Made by a program: the position numbers and the translations under genes. A model generated the notes under the pieces. It searched no databases, was not told the DNA's origin, and saw nothing but the letters and a program-made list of their open reading frames with translations. DNA of 56,944 nt from the NCBI GenBank assembly GCA_905372275.1, contig CAJPON010000006.1, forward strand, positions 1 to 56,944, written 5' to 3'. Origin of the DNA: Candidatus Saccharimonadota bacterium (GTDB lineage Bacteria > Patescibacteriota > Saccharimonadia > Saccharimonadales > Saccharimonadaceae). Positions 1 through 8,896 of this stretch are shown here, piece by piece. Numbering within the stretch: position 1 is the stretch's first letter; the number at the start of each line of letters is the position of its first letter.

Positions 1-2
1 TT

Positions 3-746
3 ATGGAAATAATGATAGTAATTTTAGTCATCGTGGCTATTTATGTGCTGAGCGGAATAAAAGTGGTCAATCAATACCAGCGCGGCGTGGTATTGACGCT
101 GGGTAAGTTTACTGGTATGCGCGAGCCGGGCCTAAGGGTTGTGGTACCGATTTTTCAGACGATGATGATGGTCGATGTGCGCTCCACGCCAATTGATGTG
201 CCGAAACAAGAAGTCATCACCAAAGACAACGTCACTGTCGGCGTTGACGCGGTAGTTTATTTCCGAGTGATTAACGCGCCAAAGGCGGTGCTGGAGACGA
301 CCAACTACATTTACGCCACCAGCCAATTTGCCCAGGCTGCCCTGCGCGACGTAACTGGTAATGTCGATATGGACGACCTGCTCGCCAAGCGCGAGGAGAT
401 TTCACAGCAGATCAAGGAGATTGTCGATGCCGAGACTGACAAATGGGGTATCGATGTCGAGAATGTCAAGATTCAGAATATCGAACTACCTGGCGACATG
501 AAGCGCGCCATGGCCAAACAAGCCGAAGCCGAGAGCGAGCGCCGCGCCAACATTATCAACGCCGACGGTGAAAAAGCTGCTGCCGAAACGCTAGCGCAAG
601 CTGCCGAAATCCTGGCAAAAACCCAAGGGGCGATTAACCTACGTACGCTAAATACATTGGAGCGTATCTCCACCGAACCGTCGCAAAAGACAATGATGCT
701 CTTCCCGATTGAACTGATCGACGCAATTCGCGGGAATAAGAAATAA
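3..746 (+). CDS. SPFH/band 7 (stomatin-like) membrane protein
   Basis: A 247-residue protein with one N-terminal membrane segment (about residues 3-18) followed by an SPFH/band 7 domain. The stretch GVVLTLGKFTG and the pattern RSTPIDVPKQEVITKDNV are typical of stomatins and slipins. An Ala/Glu-rich coiled-coil region (about 165-205) precedes the C-terminus, as in the family. Stomatins are membrane scaffold proteins that oligomerise and influence membrane proteases and microdomains; the bacterial role is poorly defined. The ATG lies at the very left edge of the window, so the ribosome binding site cannot be seen and a slightly longer start is not excluded. A DUF4342 gene follows 10 bases downstream, probably in the same operon. 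There is no NfeD-like partner in view. Confidence 0.9.
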   Translation: MEIMIVILVIVAIYVLSGIKVVNQYQRGVVLTLGKFTGMREPGLRVVVPIFQTMMMVDVRSTPIDVPKQEVITKDNVTVGVDAVVYFRVINAPKAVLETTNYIYATSQFAQAALRDVTGNVDMDDLLAKREEISQQIKEIVDAETDKWGIDVENVKIQNIELPGDMKRAMAKQAEAESERRANIINADGEKAAAETLAQAAEILAKTQGAINLRTLNTLERISTEPSQKTMMLFPIELIDAIRGNKK

Positions 747-756
747 GGAGTAAACC

Positions 757-1005
757 ATGAGCGAACAAAACCGCACCGAAGAATTTAGCGTTAACGGCGA
801 TCAAGTTGTCGAGAAAGTCAAGCAGCTTATCAAAGAAGGTAACGTCCGCCGCGTTATCATCAAGAACGAAAAAGGCGAAAGTATCATGGAATTCCCAGTT
901 ACTGCTGGCGTGGTCGGTGTGTTGCTACTGCCAACCCTCGCGGCACTCGGCGCAGCAGTGGCATTGATGGCGCAGTGCACGATCGCGGTGGAGCGGCGGG
1001 ATTAG
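757..1005 (+). CDS. DUF4342 family small membrane protein
   Basis: An 82-residue protein. Its N-terminal half (VEKVKQLIKEGNVRRVII, then NEKGESIMEFPV) and its hydrophobic C-terminal half (about residues 48-74, ending CTIAVERRD) match the DUF4342 family, whose function is unknown. The start follows a good AGGAG ribosome binding site at 748-752. It sits 10 bases after the SPFH gene and probably shares its transcript. About 60 bases without a gene separate its stop from the convergent hydrolase gene. Confidence 0.8.
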   Translation: MSEQNRTEEFSVNGDQVVEKVKQLIKEGNVRRVIIKNEKGESIMEFPVTAGVVGVLLLPTLAALGAAVALMAQCTIAVERRD

Positions 1006-1067
1006 CACCAATCTTTACGAATAACTCGCTAGGTTCCGCAGCGCAACCCTTCAGTCCGAAAACCTTG

Positions 1068-2270
1068 TCAATCAACCAGCCGACTATCCAACCAATCAAA
1101 GACTACGCTATGCGTTAAACGTAAATTATTCAGCTGACAATGAGCGTCGGCGCCGCTTTGCGAATCAAACTCATGCAGTGTCGTATCAAGTCCGCGCCGG
1201 ATAAATTCGTCGTAGAGACATTGCGTTTGCCGCCGGAGTTCAGCACCTTCGCCTTCCCCCATGAGAAACAGCGACGGACAAGTGATAGCTTGGTGGTCGA
1301 CAACCTTTGCCTGTTCGAAAACTTCATCAATCGCCGAACGAAAGTCGCTCGTGCCGAACTGCCAAGCGTATTTTTTCAAATTGATATCGGCGGCTTCATT
1401 GATGTTCCCTGCTAATTTTAAGGTGAGATTCATCAGCCAGCCAGGCGCTTTGAGCGCTGCGCCGAACTCACAGCGGAACAGTTCTGCCACGTCAAAAATA
1501 GGCGTGCTGGCAATCCATGCGCTAATCCTTGTGTCTTTTGCCGCCGCTTGAGCAGTAAAATACCCGCCGCCGCTAACTCCGTATAGTGCGATGTGACGCG
1601 CGTTGGGATTTTCGGTTTGCAGCCAGTCAAGGCACGCGGCAATTGGCTCGCCGGCGTCAACGGTGAAAGTGAGACCTCTGGTAGAATTAGAGCCTTGACC
1701 GGGCAAATCGACCATCAGTACATTATAGTTCCGCCACCACCCCGGCCAGCCGGCAAAATAGAACAAATCCTCCCGGTACGTATCACCGCCGCCGACCATG
1801 ACCACGGTTGGGCGGTTATTATCGCAGTAAAGATAATAGCCGGGTAAATAGCCAGTTTGATACGGAACGCGCACAGGTTTGATCGGTATATTTATCGCCC
1901 TGACCGCACCGGCGAAAGCGTTTTCCATAGCGCAAACAAGCTTCGGATATTCCGGAGAAAACGGATCAATGAACTGCAGTACTGCCCGATAGGCATAGGT
2001 TGCGCCAAAATAGCAGTCGGCGGCCATTTGTTCACCGGTGGCTGCCTTTGCCAAGCGAACGAGATAATCGGCATGGTCCGTAAAACAGGCTCGCCACTTA
2101 CTCGGTTTCCCGTCACGCCCGATCTTATGCGCCAGATAAAACAACTCTCCATGCGACATACCGAACAGTTCCGCCACGCCGAGCATCCAGTTGAAAAAGA
2201 AATCAGTATCGTCATTGTCAAAGAAGATTTTAGTCGATTGCCGTTTGAGGATTTTTTCGTTTTTTTGCAT
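1068..2270 (-). CDS. alpha/beta hydrolase
   Basis: A 400-residue alpha/beta hydrolase. The nucleophile elbow GVSGGGY lies near residue 230, with an oxyanion-type VGGGDTYRED segment upstream. A C-terminal His sits in GADAHCQLNN, consistent with the catalytic triad. The N-terminal 100 residues or so form a helical cap-like region, an arrangement seen in the FrsA / 2,6-dihydroxypseudooxynicotine hydrolase-like group; the substrate cannot be told. A -10 box (TATAAT) lies 18 bases before the ATG and a GAAGGGA ribosome binding site is present, so this is a leadered monocistronic gene. Confidence 0.85.
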   Translation of the reverse strand: MQKNEKILKRQSTKIFFDNDDTDFFFNWMLGVAELFGMSHGELFYLAHKIGRDGKPSKWRACFTDHADYLVRLAKAATGEQMAADCYFGATYAYRAVLQFIDPFSPEYPKLVCAMENAFAGAVRAINIPIKPVRVPYQTGYLPGYYLYCDNNRPTVVMVGGGDTYREDLFYFAGWPGWWRNYNVLMVDLPGQGSNSTRGLTFTVDAGEPIAACLDWLQTENPNARHIALYGVSGGGYFTAQAAAKDTRISAWIASTPIFDVAELFRCEFGAALKAPGWLMNLTLKLAGNINEAADINLKKYAWQFGTSDFRSAIDEVFEQAKVVDHQAITCPSLFLMGEGEGAELRRQTQCLYDEFIRRGLDTTLHEFDSQSGADAHCQLNNLRLTHSVVFDWLDSRLVD

Positions 2271-2445
2271 GATAATTCCCTTCAGATATTATACACGATT
2301 TCCAGTCAAGCCACTAGGCTACTGTAACATCTCATTGACGCTTGGCGCAATGTATGGTACAGGTAGAGCGGCGAGATTAAAATCATACACTCGATGGATA
2401 TAGTCTAGCTTGCTGCGGTCTGAGACAGACGAGTATCCGCCGCAA

Positions 2446-2474
2446 TTGCATTCTCCCGCGCTTTCAGGCATAAT
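2446..2474 (+). promoter_or_regulatory. sigma70-type promoter of the MoxR/VWA operon
   Basis: TTGCAT (2446-2451) and CATAAT (2469-2474) are separated by 17 bases. The predicted start of transcription is only about 3 bases before the ATG at 2485, so the first gene of the operon would be nearly leaderless. Confidence 0.6.
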
Positions 2475-2484
2475 CATAACCAGC

Positions 2485-3138
2485 ATGTACTATATTAATA
2501 GAATCGAGCTGGGGCGGACTTTGGCGGGGCGCGTGAGCGATTTGAAGGGCCAGGAAGCGGTCGTTATCGCGCTAAAAGAAGATGCGCTGACAGCTTGCAT
2601 TGGTTTGGCAAGCGAGATTAACGCTTGGGTGTTTCCTTTACTTAGCAAGCGAATCATTATCCCTGGCGATCCGCGGGTGGTCGGGCTGATTGATCCGGCG
2701 GGTATGTTCACATGGAACCCTGATCTGGAAAAACCGCAGCGCGACGGCATTGAGCTAGAATCCCGCTCGGTACTGGAAGATATGAAGCGCCAGGCGTTTT
2801 CTGAGCTGAATCGCATCCTTGATCAGTACGGGACGTTTTCTAAGGATGGCCTCAACGGGAGAGTGTTGTTGCTGACCGGCGACATCGTTGAAGACCGGAT
2901 AGAGATTGCGATGGCTCTGGAATACTTGAAGAGCGTGCGCTACAGGGCCTTATATGGGCTGGGTGGCAACGTCGATAGTACGGCGGCAGATTATTTTCAC
3001 CTGCAAACTGATAAAGACGTCGCCCTGGATGTCATGACTCATATGTTTCCGGCAGAACATTATTTTGAGCAAAAGGATAGCTACACTCCGGAAGAGTGCC
3101 GCTTGTTGGTAACGAATATTTCGCAATATTGGACATAG
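2485..3138 (+). CDS. phosphoribosyltransferase-like protein
   Basis: A 217-residue protein starting MYYINRIELG. The organisation resembles COG1926-type predicted phosphoribosyltransferases: an N-terminal LGRTLAGRV segment, a central strand and loop LLLTGDIVEDRIEIAMAL where the PRPP loop would be, and a C-terminal aromatic segment. The acidic pair and Thr-rich loop of active enzymes are altered (DIVEDR), so activity is doubtful. The reading frame is open 25 codons further upstream, but that part is not protein-like, and the promoter at 2446-2474 fixes this start. It is followed after 15 bases by moxR and is the first gene of the operon. Confidence 0.6.
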   Translation: MYYINRIELGRTLAGRVSDLKGQEAVVIALKEDALTACIGLASEINAWVFPLLSKRIIIPGDPRVVGLIDPAGMFTWNPDLEKPQRDGIELESRSVLEDMKRQAFSELNRILDQYGTFSKDGLNGRVLLLTGDIVEDRIEIAMALEYLKSVRYRALYGLGGNVDSTAADYFHLQTDKDVALDVMTHMFPAEHYFEQKDSYTPEECRLLVTNISQYWT

Positions 3139-3153
3139 AAAGGAATAATTATT

Positions 3154-4368
3154 ATGAATCCAAATCCGTTTATATCAGCAGACCAAGAACCAGCGCCGAC
3201 TCAGCCGGATTCGCTGGCGGATAATAATACGTCCGCAGTTGTGCCAGAAGTGCAATCTCAGCCGGCAAATCAGCCTCAGTCAGCGACCGAGCCAGCATTT
3301 CAGCCTCAGCCAGCGGCTACACCAGCACAATCCCAGTCTTCCGCACAGCCAACGACGCAATTTCAACCTGCCGCCGCGCCGATTAGCGACGACGAGCTGG
3401 CCGCAGCTAACCAAAATATCCAGACTGTTTTCGACGCCTTCTCGTCGCGGGTGGTCGGACAAGAAAACTTGCGAACGGCGTTGATGGTTAGCTTGATGAC
3501 TGGCGGACATATTCTGCTGGAAAGCGTACCAGGTCTTGCCAAAACCACCGCCGTACAGACGCTAGCCGCCAGCGTACAAGGCTCTTTCAAGCGCATTCAA
3601 TGCACGCCGGACTTGCTGCCAAGCGATATCATCGGTACGCAGATTTACGATTATAACAAAGGTGAATTCCGCACCGAACTGGGTCCAGTGCACGCCAATT
3701 TCGTACTACTGGACGAAATTAACCGCTCCAGCGCCAAAACCCAAAGCGCCATGCTGGAGGCGATGCAGGAAAAGCAGACCAGCATCGGCGGACAACGCTA
3801 CGATCTACCGAAGCCGTTCATCGTTTTAGCCACCCAAAACCCGATTGAACAGGAAGGAACTTACGAGCTGCCAGAGGCGCAGCTAGACCGCTTTTTGTTG
3901 AAAGAAGTTTTGTCCTATCCTGCTCCGGACGAGGAATTAGAGATTTTGAAACGCATAGAATCGGGCAAGTTAAGCGAGGCGCCGAATAATAGCAATACGC
4001 CGAATATTGAGCTGGCGGCAGTCGAGACGCTGCAAAACTTGGCGCAAAAAGTATACATTGACGACGCCATTAAGAATTATATAGTGAAAATTGTCTCGGC
4101 AACGCGCGATCCAGCCTCAATCATACCAAGCGAAACGGCGCGCTACGTCCAATACGGCGCCAGCCCGCGTGCCAGCATCGCCTTCCAACAAGTTGCCAAA
4201 GCCCTAGCCCTCATCAACGGCCGCAATTACGTTATTCCAGAGGATGTCAAACAATTACGCCACAGCGTATTGCGCCACCGCATTATCCTCAATTTTGAAG
4301 CCATCGCCGACCAAGTTCATCCGGAAGTTATCATTGATTCGATATTTAACGCTGTTCCTGTGCCGTAA
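3154..4368 (+). CDS. MoxR-family AAA+ ATPase with Pro/Gln-rich N-terminus
   Basis: A 404-residue ATPase. Residues 1-78 are a low-complexity Pro/Gln/Ala-rich tail absent from ordinary MoxR proteins. The AAA core follows, with Walker A VPGLAKT (125-131) and Walker B FVLLDE (183-188); the LDEINRSSAKTQSAMLEAMQE pattern region is diagnostic of MoxR. MoxR ATPases act with DUF58 and VWA proteins as chaperone-like assembly factors for envelope or metalloprotein complexes. The start has a GAAAGGA ribosome binding site. The DUF58 gene begins one base after its stop, so the genes are translationally coupled. Confidence 0.93.
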   Translation: MNPNPFISADQEPAPTQPDSLADNNTSAVVPEVQSQPANQPQSATEPAFQPQPAATPAQSQSSAQPTTQFQPAAAPISDDELAAANQNIQTVFDAFSSRVVGQENLRTALMVSLMTGGHILLESVPGLAKTTAVQTLAASVQGSFKRIQCTPDLLPSDIIGTQIYDYNKGEFRTELGPVHANFVLLDEINRSSAKTQSAMLEAMQEKQTSIGGQRYDLPKPFIVLATQNPIEQEGTYELPEAQLDRFLLKEVLSYPAPDEELEILKRIESGKLSEAPNNSNTPNIELAAVETLQNLAQKVYIDDAIKNYIVKIVSATRDPASIIPSETARYVQYGASPRASIAFQQVAKALALINGRNYVIPEDVKQLRHSVLRHRIILNFEAIADQVHPEVIIDSIFNAVPVP

Positions 4369-4369
4369 T

Positions 4370-5251
4370 ATGCCAAGTCTCTTCGCCAAAGTCAAAGCCA
4401 AGATGGATCTCTACGCCCATGAAAAGGTGCGGAGTTTGCTGGACGGTCAATACGGCTCGGTATTTAAGGGGCGCAGTCTTGATTTTGATGACTTGCGCGA
4501 ATATATTCCTGGCGACGATGTAAAAGATATCGACTGGAAAGCAACTGCTCGCAGTAGCGGTATTCGAATCCGGCGCTACCAAGCAATCCGCAAACATAAT
4601 ATTTTATTAGTAGTCGACACTGGCCGCCACATGGCAGCGACCGGTAAAAGCGGCAGCAATAAGCGCGACATCAGCATCATGGCCGCCGGAGTCTTAGGCT
4701 ACATCGTATTACGGCACGGCGATTTAATCGGACTGGTATCCGGCGACGCCAAAAATAACACCTATATTCCTTTCAAAGGCGATGACCGGCATATCGAGCA
4801 GCTACTGCGGCACATTGAAAAGAATACTCAGCTAGCAGCAGCGCCGAGCAATATTGTAAATCAGCTTGAATATATCGCACGCAATTTACGGCGCAAGATG
4901 ATGCTGGTAGTGGTCGCCAACGACGATGAACTGACCAGCGAGCACCAGCATATTATCCGGCGGCTGCGCGCCCAGCACGAGATATTATGGATAACTGTCA
5001 ATGACGCTTCAGGACTTGACGGAAACCGCAGTTTTTATGATATCGACGATCTGGCTGAGCTGCCTTATTTTATTCGCAAACAAACGAAGTTGCAGGCTGA
5101 TTTCGACCGTGAGCAGCAGTCGTACTACCGTGAATATTCCACTACCCTGGAGCGCTTGGGTGTCGTCAGCGAGCGAATTTCCGGAGAAGAGGACGTCGTC
5201 GGCAGCTTCTTTTCACTGCTAGAAAGGCAAAAACATGCACGCTGGCACTGA
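4370..5251 (+). CDS. DUF58 domain protein
   Basis: A 293-residue protein. It contains the DUF58 signature SLDFDDLREYIPGDDVKDID, followed by WKATARSSG, and then a VWA-like fold (LLVVDTGRHM). These proteins are the constant partners of MoxR ATPases. The ATG at 4370 directly follows the moxR stop; the reading frame stays open upstream inside moxR, but only this start gives a family-like N-terminus. The 3' end overlaps the next gene by 17 bases. Confidence 0.92.
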   Translation: MPSLFAKVKAKMDLYAHEKVRSLLDGQYGSVFKGRSLDFDDLREYIPGDDVKDIDWKATARSSGIRIRRYQAIRKHNILLVVDTGRHMAATGKSGSNKRDISIMAAGVLGYIVLRHGDLIGLVSGDAKNNTYIPFKGDDRHIEQLLRHIEKNTQLAAAPSNIVNQLEYIARNLRRKMMLVVVANDDELTSEHQHIIRRLRAQHEILWITVNDASGLDGNRSFYDIDDLAELPYFIRKQTKLQADFDREQQSYYREYSTTLERLGVVSERISGEEDVVGSFFSLLERQKHARWH

Positions 5252-5714
5252 GCTTCGCGAATGGGTAGATTATGACCCGCTGTGGCTGGTTATCGGCTGC
5301 TTGCTTTTAGGCGCGATTATTTTATGGTACGGATTTGTGTTTTATTCTACTCGCCGCCGTTCTCACCGCAGCCTGGCTACGCTCAAACCAAAACCGTACA
5401 CGCCGCCAGATTTGACTGATTTGAAGCAGAAATACCAACAGTTAATCGACGAAATCGAACAAAGTCATACTGCCGGAAAGTTATCCTCGCGTAAAGCCCA
5501 CCAGAAATTAAGCCATGTTCTTCGCATGTTCGTCGTCGAGATAAACGGCCACCGCGTTGACACGTTGACGCTGCGAGATTTAGAAAAGACTCGCTATAAA
5601 ACATTGGCGTCTGCCATCAAACAATTCTATATTCCTGAATTTACCGCGGTCGAACAAGGCAGCGTCGCCGAGGCAGCGGCACTAGCCAGAAAGACGGTAG
5701 CGACATGGAATTAG
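5235..5714 (+). CDS. membrane-anchored protein of the MoxR/VWA operon
   Basis: A 159-residue protein with one membrane segment (about residues 17-37), a basic RRRSHR stretch after it and a soluble helical domain. It occupies the position of the DUF4381-type gene found between DUF58 and VWA genes in Bat operons, but the sequence identity to that family cannot be judged by eye. It overlaps the DUF58 gene by 17 bases and the following VWA gene by 10 bases, so it is tightly coupled to the complex. Confidence 0.75.
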   Translation: MHAGTELREWVDYDPLWLVIGCLLLGAIILWYGFVFYSTRRRSHRSLATLKPKPYTPPDLTDLKQKYQQLIDEIEQSHTAGKLSSRKAHQKLSHVLRMFVVEINGHRVDTLTLRDLEKTRYKTLASAIKQFYIPEFTAVEQGSVAEAAALARKTVATWN

Positions 5715-6715
5715 TTTTTTGGCAATTGTCGCTGGCGTTAATTATAATTATCGCCCTGCTGTGGTTTGCCGCGCCGATTATACTCCGCCGATACAGCCGA
5801 TTGAAACGCCATGACGCGCCTAGGCAAAAACTCCCTATCGCTAATACCTCGCGGCTGCGCGCTTTCCCGCTCTATATTCAGCAGGTCAAGCGGTACAAAA
5901 AACTATTGGCGGTTGTACTGGGACTGCACGCGCTCCTGCTAGTCATGATGATTATTCTCACTGGCCGCCCTTCGTCGGTAGCCGTCGTTTCTCCCGAGGT
6001 GAAAAATCGCGACATTGTGCTGTGCCTTGACGTATCGCGGTCGATGTATGAATATGATGTAGAGATTATTAAAACTTACCGCACATTGGCGCGAAAATTT
6101 GACGGCGAACGACTAGGTTTGGTGCTGTTTGACCGCTCGCCGGCAGTGATATTTCCTTTGACAGACGACGCCAGCCTCATTGACAGCAAATTAGCGCTAA
6201 TCGAAAAAGCGCTGACGCCACCCGGAACGCTGGAATATTTCGATATTTTATCTGGTACGGTAGTCTCGAACGGACAAGGCTCATCGCTGATCGGCGATGG
6301 ACTAGCGAGCTGTATCAGCCGCTTCGACAAGTTGGACAGCAAACGCTCCCGGAGCATCATTCTAGGAACCGACAACCAATTAGCTGGCACGCCGATAATT
6401 TCCCTGCCCGAGGCAGCAGAACTTGCCAAGCAAAAAGATATCCGCGTATACGCTATTTACCCGAATAGTAATAAAAACCGCGAGGCCGAAGCGGCAGAAT
6501 TGAAGCGAACCATGCTGGCGACAAACGGCGATTACTACGCACTGCGCGACAAAAACACAATTCCAAACATTGTCCAAAAAATCGCCGCCCAAGACGCCTC
6601 CCGCTTCAAAGGTACGCCGCGCGTTACTCGCACCGATCAGCCGCAATTGTTGCTATACGGCATGCTTATTATCATAATTTCCCTTATTATTATCGATTGG
6701 AGGCTTCGCATATGA
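5705..6715 (+). CDS. VWA-domain membrane protein (BatA/BatB-like)
   Basis: A 336-residue protein with membrane segments near residues 8-25, 67-86 and 317-333 and a von Willebrand A domain between the last two. The metal-ion-dependent adhesion site DVSRS (109-113) is intact. The architecture matches BatA/BatB proteins that work with MoxR and DUF58. Its last codons contain the ribosome binding site (GGAGG at 6699) of the next gene, and the stop TGA overlaps the next start codon as ATGA. Confidence 0.88.
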   Translation: MELVFWQLSLALIIIIALLWFAAPIILRRYSRLKRHDAPRQKLPIANTSRLRAFPLYIQQVKRYKKLLAVVLGLHALLLVMMIILTGRPSSVAVVSPEVKNRDIVLCLDVSRSMYEYDVEIIKTYRTLARKFDGERLGLVLFDRSPAVIFPLTDDASLIDSKLALIEKALTPPGTLEYFDILSGTVVSNGQGSSLIGDGLASCISRFDKLDSKRSRSIILGTDNQLAGTPIISLPEAAELAKQKDIRVYAIYPNSNKNREAEAAELKRTMLATNGDYYALRDKNTIPNIVQKIAAQDASRFKGTPRVTRTDQPQLLLYGMLIIIISLIIIDWRLRI

Positions 6716-7713
6716 TAGTGCAACCGATTTTGCCGTGGTATCTGCTGCTGATAATTCTGGTAGTTGCTGCAATTTTTACCGGCTGGAGGATTTTCTCCAA
6801 ACCAATATCTAACCGGCGAGCGTGGCTGCGGCGGTTCTGTATTGTCTTGCTCATCATTACCGCTTGTTTTCGCCCGGCTGTTCCTGGCGAAGTGAAAGAA
6901 TGGGGCGCGCCGCTAGTCGATGTCTATGTTGTCATGGACACAACGATGAGTTCTGCTGCCGAGGATTATGACAACGGTCAGCCGCGAATCAACGGCATGC
7001 GCCGCGACGCCAAAGAAATTGCCAAAAAGCTGGTCGGCGCGCGATTTAGCTTAATAGCTTTCAACAATAAAGCTTTCGTCAATTCGCCGTTATCGACAGA
7101 TGTCAGAATGTTTGAATCGGCAGTTGACACGGTAAATATCATCAGCGAAAGCTATGCCATGGGCAGCTCAATTGATACACCGATTGACACCATCGCCTCG
7201 GAAATTACTCGCACCAAGCATAAAAATCCCGAGCGCACCTCACTGCTATTTTACCTGGGCGACGGCGAACAGACCAGCGACGCCTCGCCAAAGTCATTCG
7301 CCAGCTTGAAACCTCTGCTGGGCGGCGGCGCGATCATGGGATATGGCACTGCCAACGGCGGAAAAATGAAAACGCCAAGTTACAGCGGCAGCTTTGACGG
7401 TTTTTACTTGCGCGGGCCAGATTTGAAATATGCCGTATCGAAAATCGACGAGACAAATCTTAAAAACATTGCCAGCCAAACGGGCCTGCCGTATACGCAC
7501 CGGCAAACCCCAGATTCCATTGACGCCGTCGTCAAGAACGGCTCCGTCGACAAAGCCGTCAGTAGCAGCCGCTCGTTCGACGGATACAACGATACATATT
7601 GGATAGCGATATTTGCGACTGCTGTTTTGCTGGCCTTTGAAATCAGAAGCGTATATTTGCCTTTGCGCAAACTTCAGAATATAACGCCGTCGGAGGGAGA
7701 AAATCGTGAATAA
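6712..7713 (+). CDS. second VWA-domain membrane protein (BatA/BatB-like)
   Basis: A 333-residue protein with two N-terminal membrane segments (about 8-24 and 40-53), a VWA domain and a C-terminal membrane segment (about 300-320). The metal site is DTTMS (76-80), a permitted variant of DxSxS. The ATG at 6712 has GGAGG at ideal spacing and overlaps the previous stop; an alternative start 15 bases upstream lacks this. It pairs with the preceding VWA protein in one operon. Confidence 0.85.
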   Translation: MIVQPILPWYLLLIILVVAAIFTGWRIFSKPISNRRAWLRRFCIVLLIITACFRPAVPGEVKEWGAPLVDVYVVMDTTMSSAAEDYDNGQPRINGMRRDAKEIAKKLVGARFSLIAFNNKAFVNSPLSTDVRMFESAVDTVNIISESYAMGSSIDTPIDTIASEITRTKHKNPERTSLLFYLGDGEQTSDASPKSFASLKPLLGGGAIMGYGTANGGKMKTPSYSGSFDGFYLRGPDLKYAVSKIDETNLKNIASQTGLPYTHRQTPDSIDAVVKNGSVDKAVSSSRSFDGYNDTYWIAIFATAVLLAFEIRSVYLPLRKLQNITPSEGENRE

Positions 7714-8497
7714 GAATCGTCCATTTGACCTGAAAAAGTTGGACTTTGAAAAGATCCGCCTAGAAAAACGTCGGAAACTGCTCCGCTATTCGTTCCCTGT
7801 TTGCGCGGTGATTCTGCTGGTTGCTATTAAATTAACGAGTTTTCCTCTGCTGTCGCTAGCAGCGCGCGCTGCTTATAAAAACGGCGACAACAGCCAGGCT
7901 TCCTTCCGCTTATCGCTGATTTATACCATGAATTTGTTTGAATCTTATAAAGTATTTTTTAACGACGGGAACGCTTTATTTAAGCAAGCCCGCTACGACT
8001 CGGCAGAAAAACAATTCCGCCAAGCCCTGCAAAAAGCGCCGAAAACGCGCGAATGCCCTGTCCGCATCAACTTGGCACTGTCAATCGAGACGCAAGCAGA
8101 CGCCCTCGCCAGCGAAAAACGCTACGACCAGGCAATCATCCGCTACGACGAAGCAAACGCCGTGCTGCACGACGGCGAGGATAGTTGCGGCGTGCAATTT
8201 GCTAGCCAAACAGTCGACGCGAACAATGACGATGGCAAGACGGCAATTGTTATTGAGCAGCGAATCCGGCAAAAGTTGGCGCAAATAAAACAACTTAGAA
8301 ACGGCGACCAAGATATTTCAGTCACCAAACCTGGCGATAAAGAAAAAGTTGACGTGGGCAGCACCGACGGCAAACTAAAGGAACTAGACAAGCGATTCAT
8401 CGACGCCTACAACGAACAGCGCAAATCCCAGGAAAGAAGCCAGCACCTGGAAGATTACAAAGACGCCACGCCAGATCATACGAAGAGGAATTGGTGA
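7706..8497 (+). CDS. TPR-containing membrane protein (BatC-like)
   Basis: A 263-residue protein starting with GTG behind GGAGGG (7692-7697). It has one membrane segment (about 27-48), then tetratricopeptide-like helices: the segment GNALFKQARYDSAEKQFRQA fits the TPR consensus. The acidic/basic C-terminus is probably disordered. TPR proteins close Bat operons (BatC/BatE), so a scaffolding role in the MoxR-VWA complex is likely. It overlaps the previous gene by 8 bases. Confidence 0.8.
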   Translation: MNKNRPFDLKKLDFEKIRLEKRRKLLRYSFPVCAVILLVAIKLTSFPLLSLAARAAYKNGDNSQASFRLSLIYTMNLFESYKVFFNDGNALFKQARYDSAEKQFRQALQKAPKTRECPVRINLALSIETQADALASEKRYDQAIIRYDEANAVLHDGEDSCGVQFASQTVDANNDDGKTAIVIEQRIRQKLAQIKQLRNGDQDISVTKPGDKEKVDVGSTDGKLKELDKRFIDAYNEQRKSQERSQHLEDYKDATPDHTKRNW

Positions 8498-8505
8498 GAA
8501 GATTG

Positions 8506-8534
8506 TTGAAATGGGCGGTTTTGTTTGCTATACT
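8506..8534 (+). promoter_or_regulatory. promoter of tRNA-Gly(GCC)
   Basis: TTGAAA (8506-8511) and TATACT (8529-8534) are spaced by 17 bases, pointing at the tRNA gene about 90 bases downstream. The 85-base leader has no evident gene. Confidence 0.6.
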
Positions 8535-8626
8535 TACTATGTAATCGAAAGATTGAGTATTGTACGCCGCAGGCAAAATTACAGAAATTGTGATGCCTTG
8601 CCAGCGATATGTGCAGCAAACGTTAT

Positions 8627-8702
8627 GCGGGTTTAGCTCAGTTGTTAGAGCGCTTCCTTGCCATGGAAGAGGCCAGGAGTTAGAGTCTCCTAACCCGCAC
8701 CA
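8627..8702 (+). tRNA. tRNA-Gly(GCC)
   Basis: A 76-base cloverleaf with acceptor GCGGGTT/AACCCGC, discriminator A and encoded CCA. The anticodon loop TTGCCAT gives anticodon GCC (8660-8662). It marks the left side of the accessory island. Confidence 0.95.
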
Positions 8703-8720
8703 AATCGGAACAAAATTGAA

Positions 8721-8754
8721 AACGGTCGCCCGAACGGGTGACTGTTTCCGTTTT
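8721..8754 (+). terminator. Rho-independent terminator after tRNA-Gly
   Basis: A 12-bp stem, 8721-8732 with 8735-8746 (two G-T wobbles; GAAC tetraloop if the last pair opens), is followed by a T-rich tract. The remaining sequence to 8896 shows no gene. Confidence 0.7.
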
Positions 8755-8896
8755 AGTTCTGAATTGGTGGTAATTTATTCTAAAGCTTGAACCTATTTCG
8801 AATATAGAAAACCGAGCCGCGTAAGCTCAGTCTCAGCAGCTGCGGGCATACAGCATACGCGCCTGCTAATCTCGCCTCGTAAGCTATTAGTAAAAC

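Noticed and set aside
8755..8896. Further tRNA in the GC-rich segment after tRNA-Gly(GCC)
   Set aside because: No acceptor, T-arm or anticodon arrangement could be folded; nothing else is recognised there.
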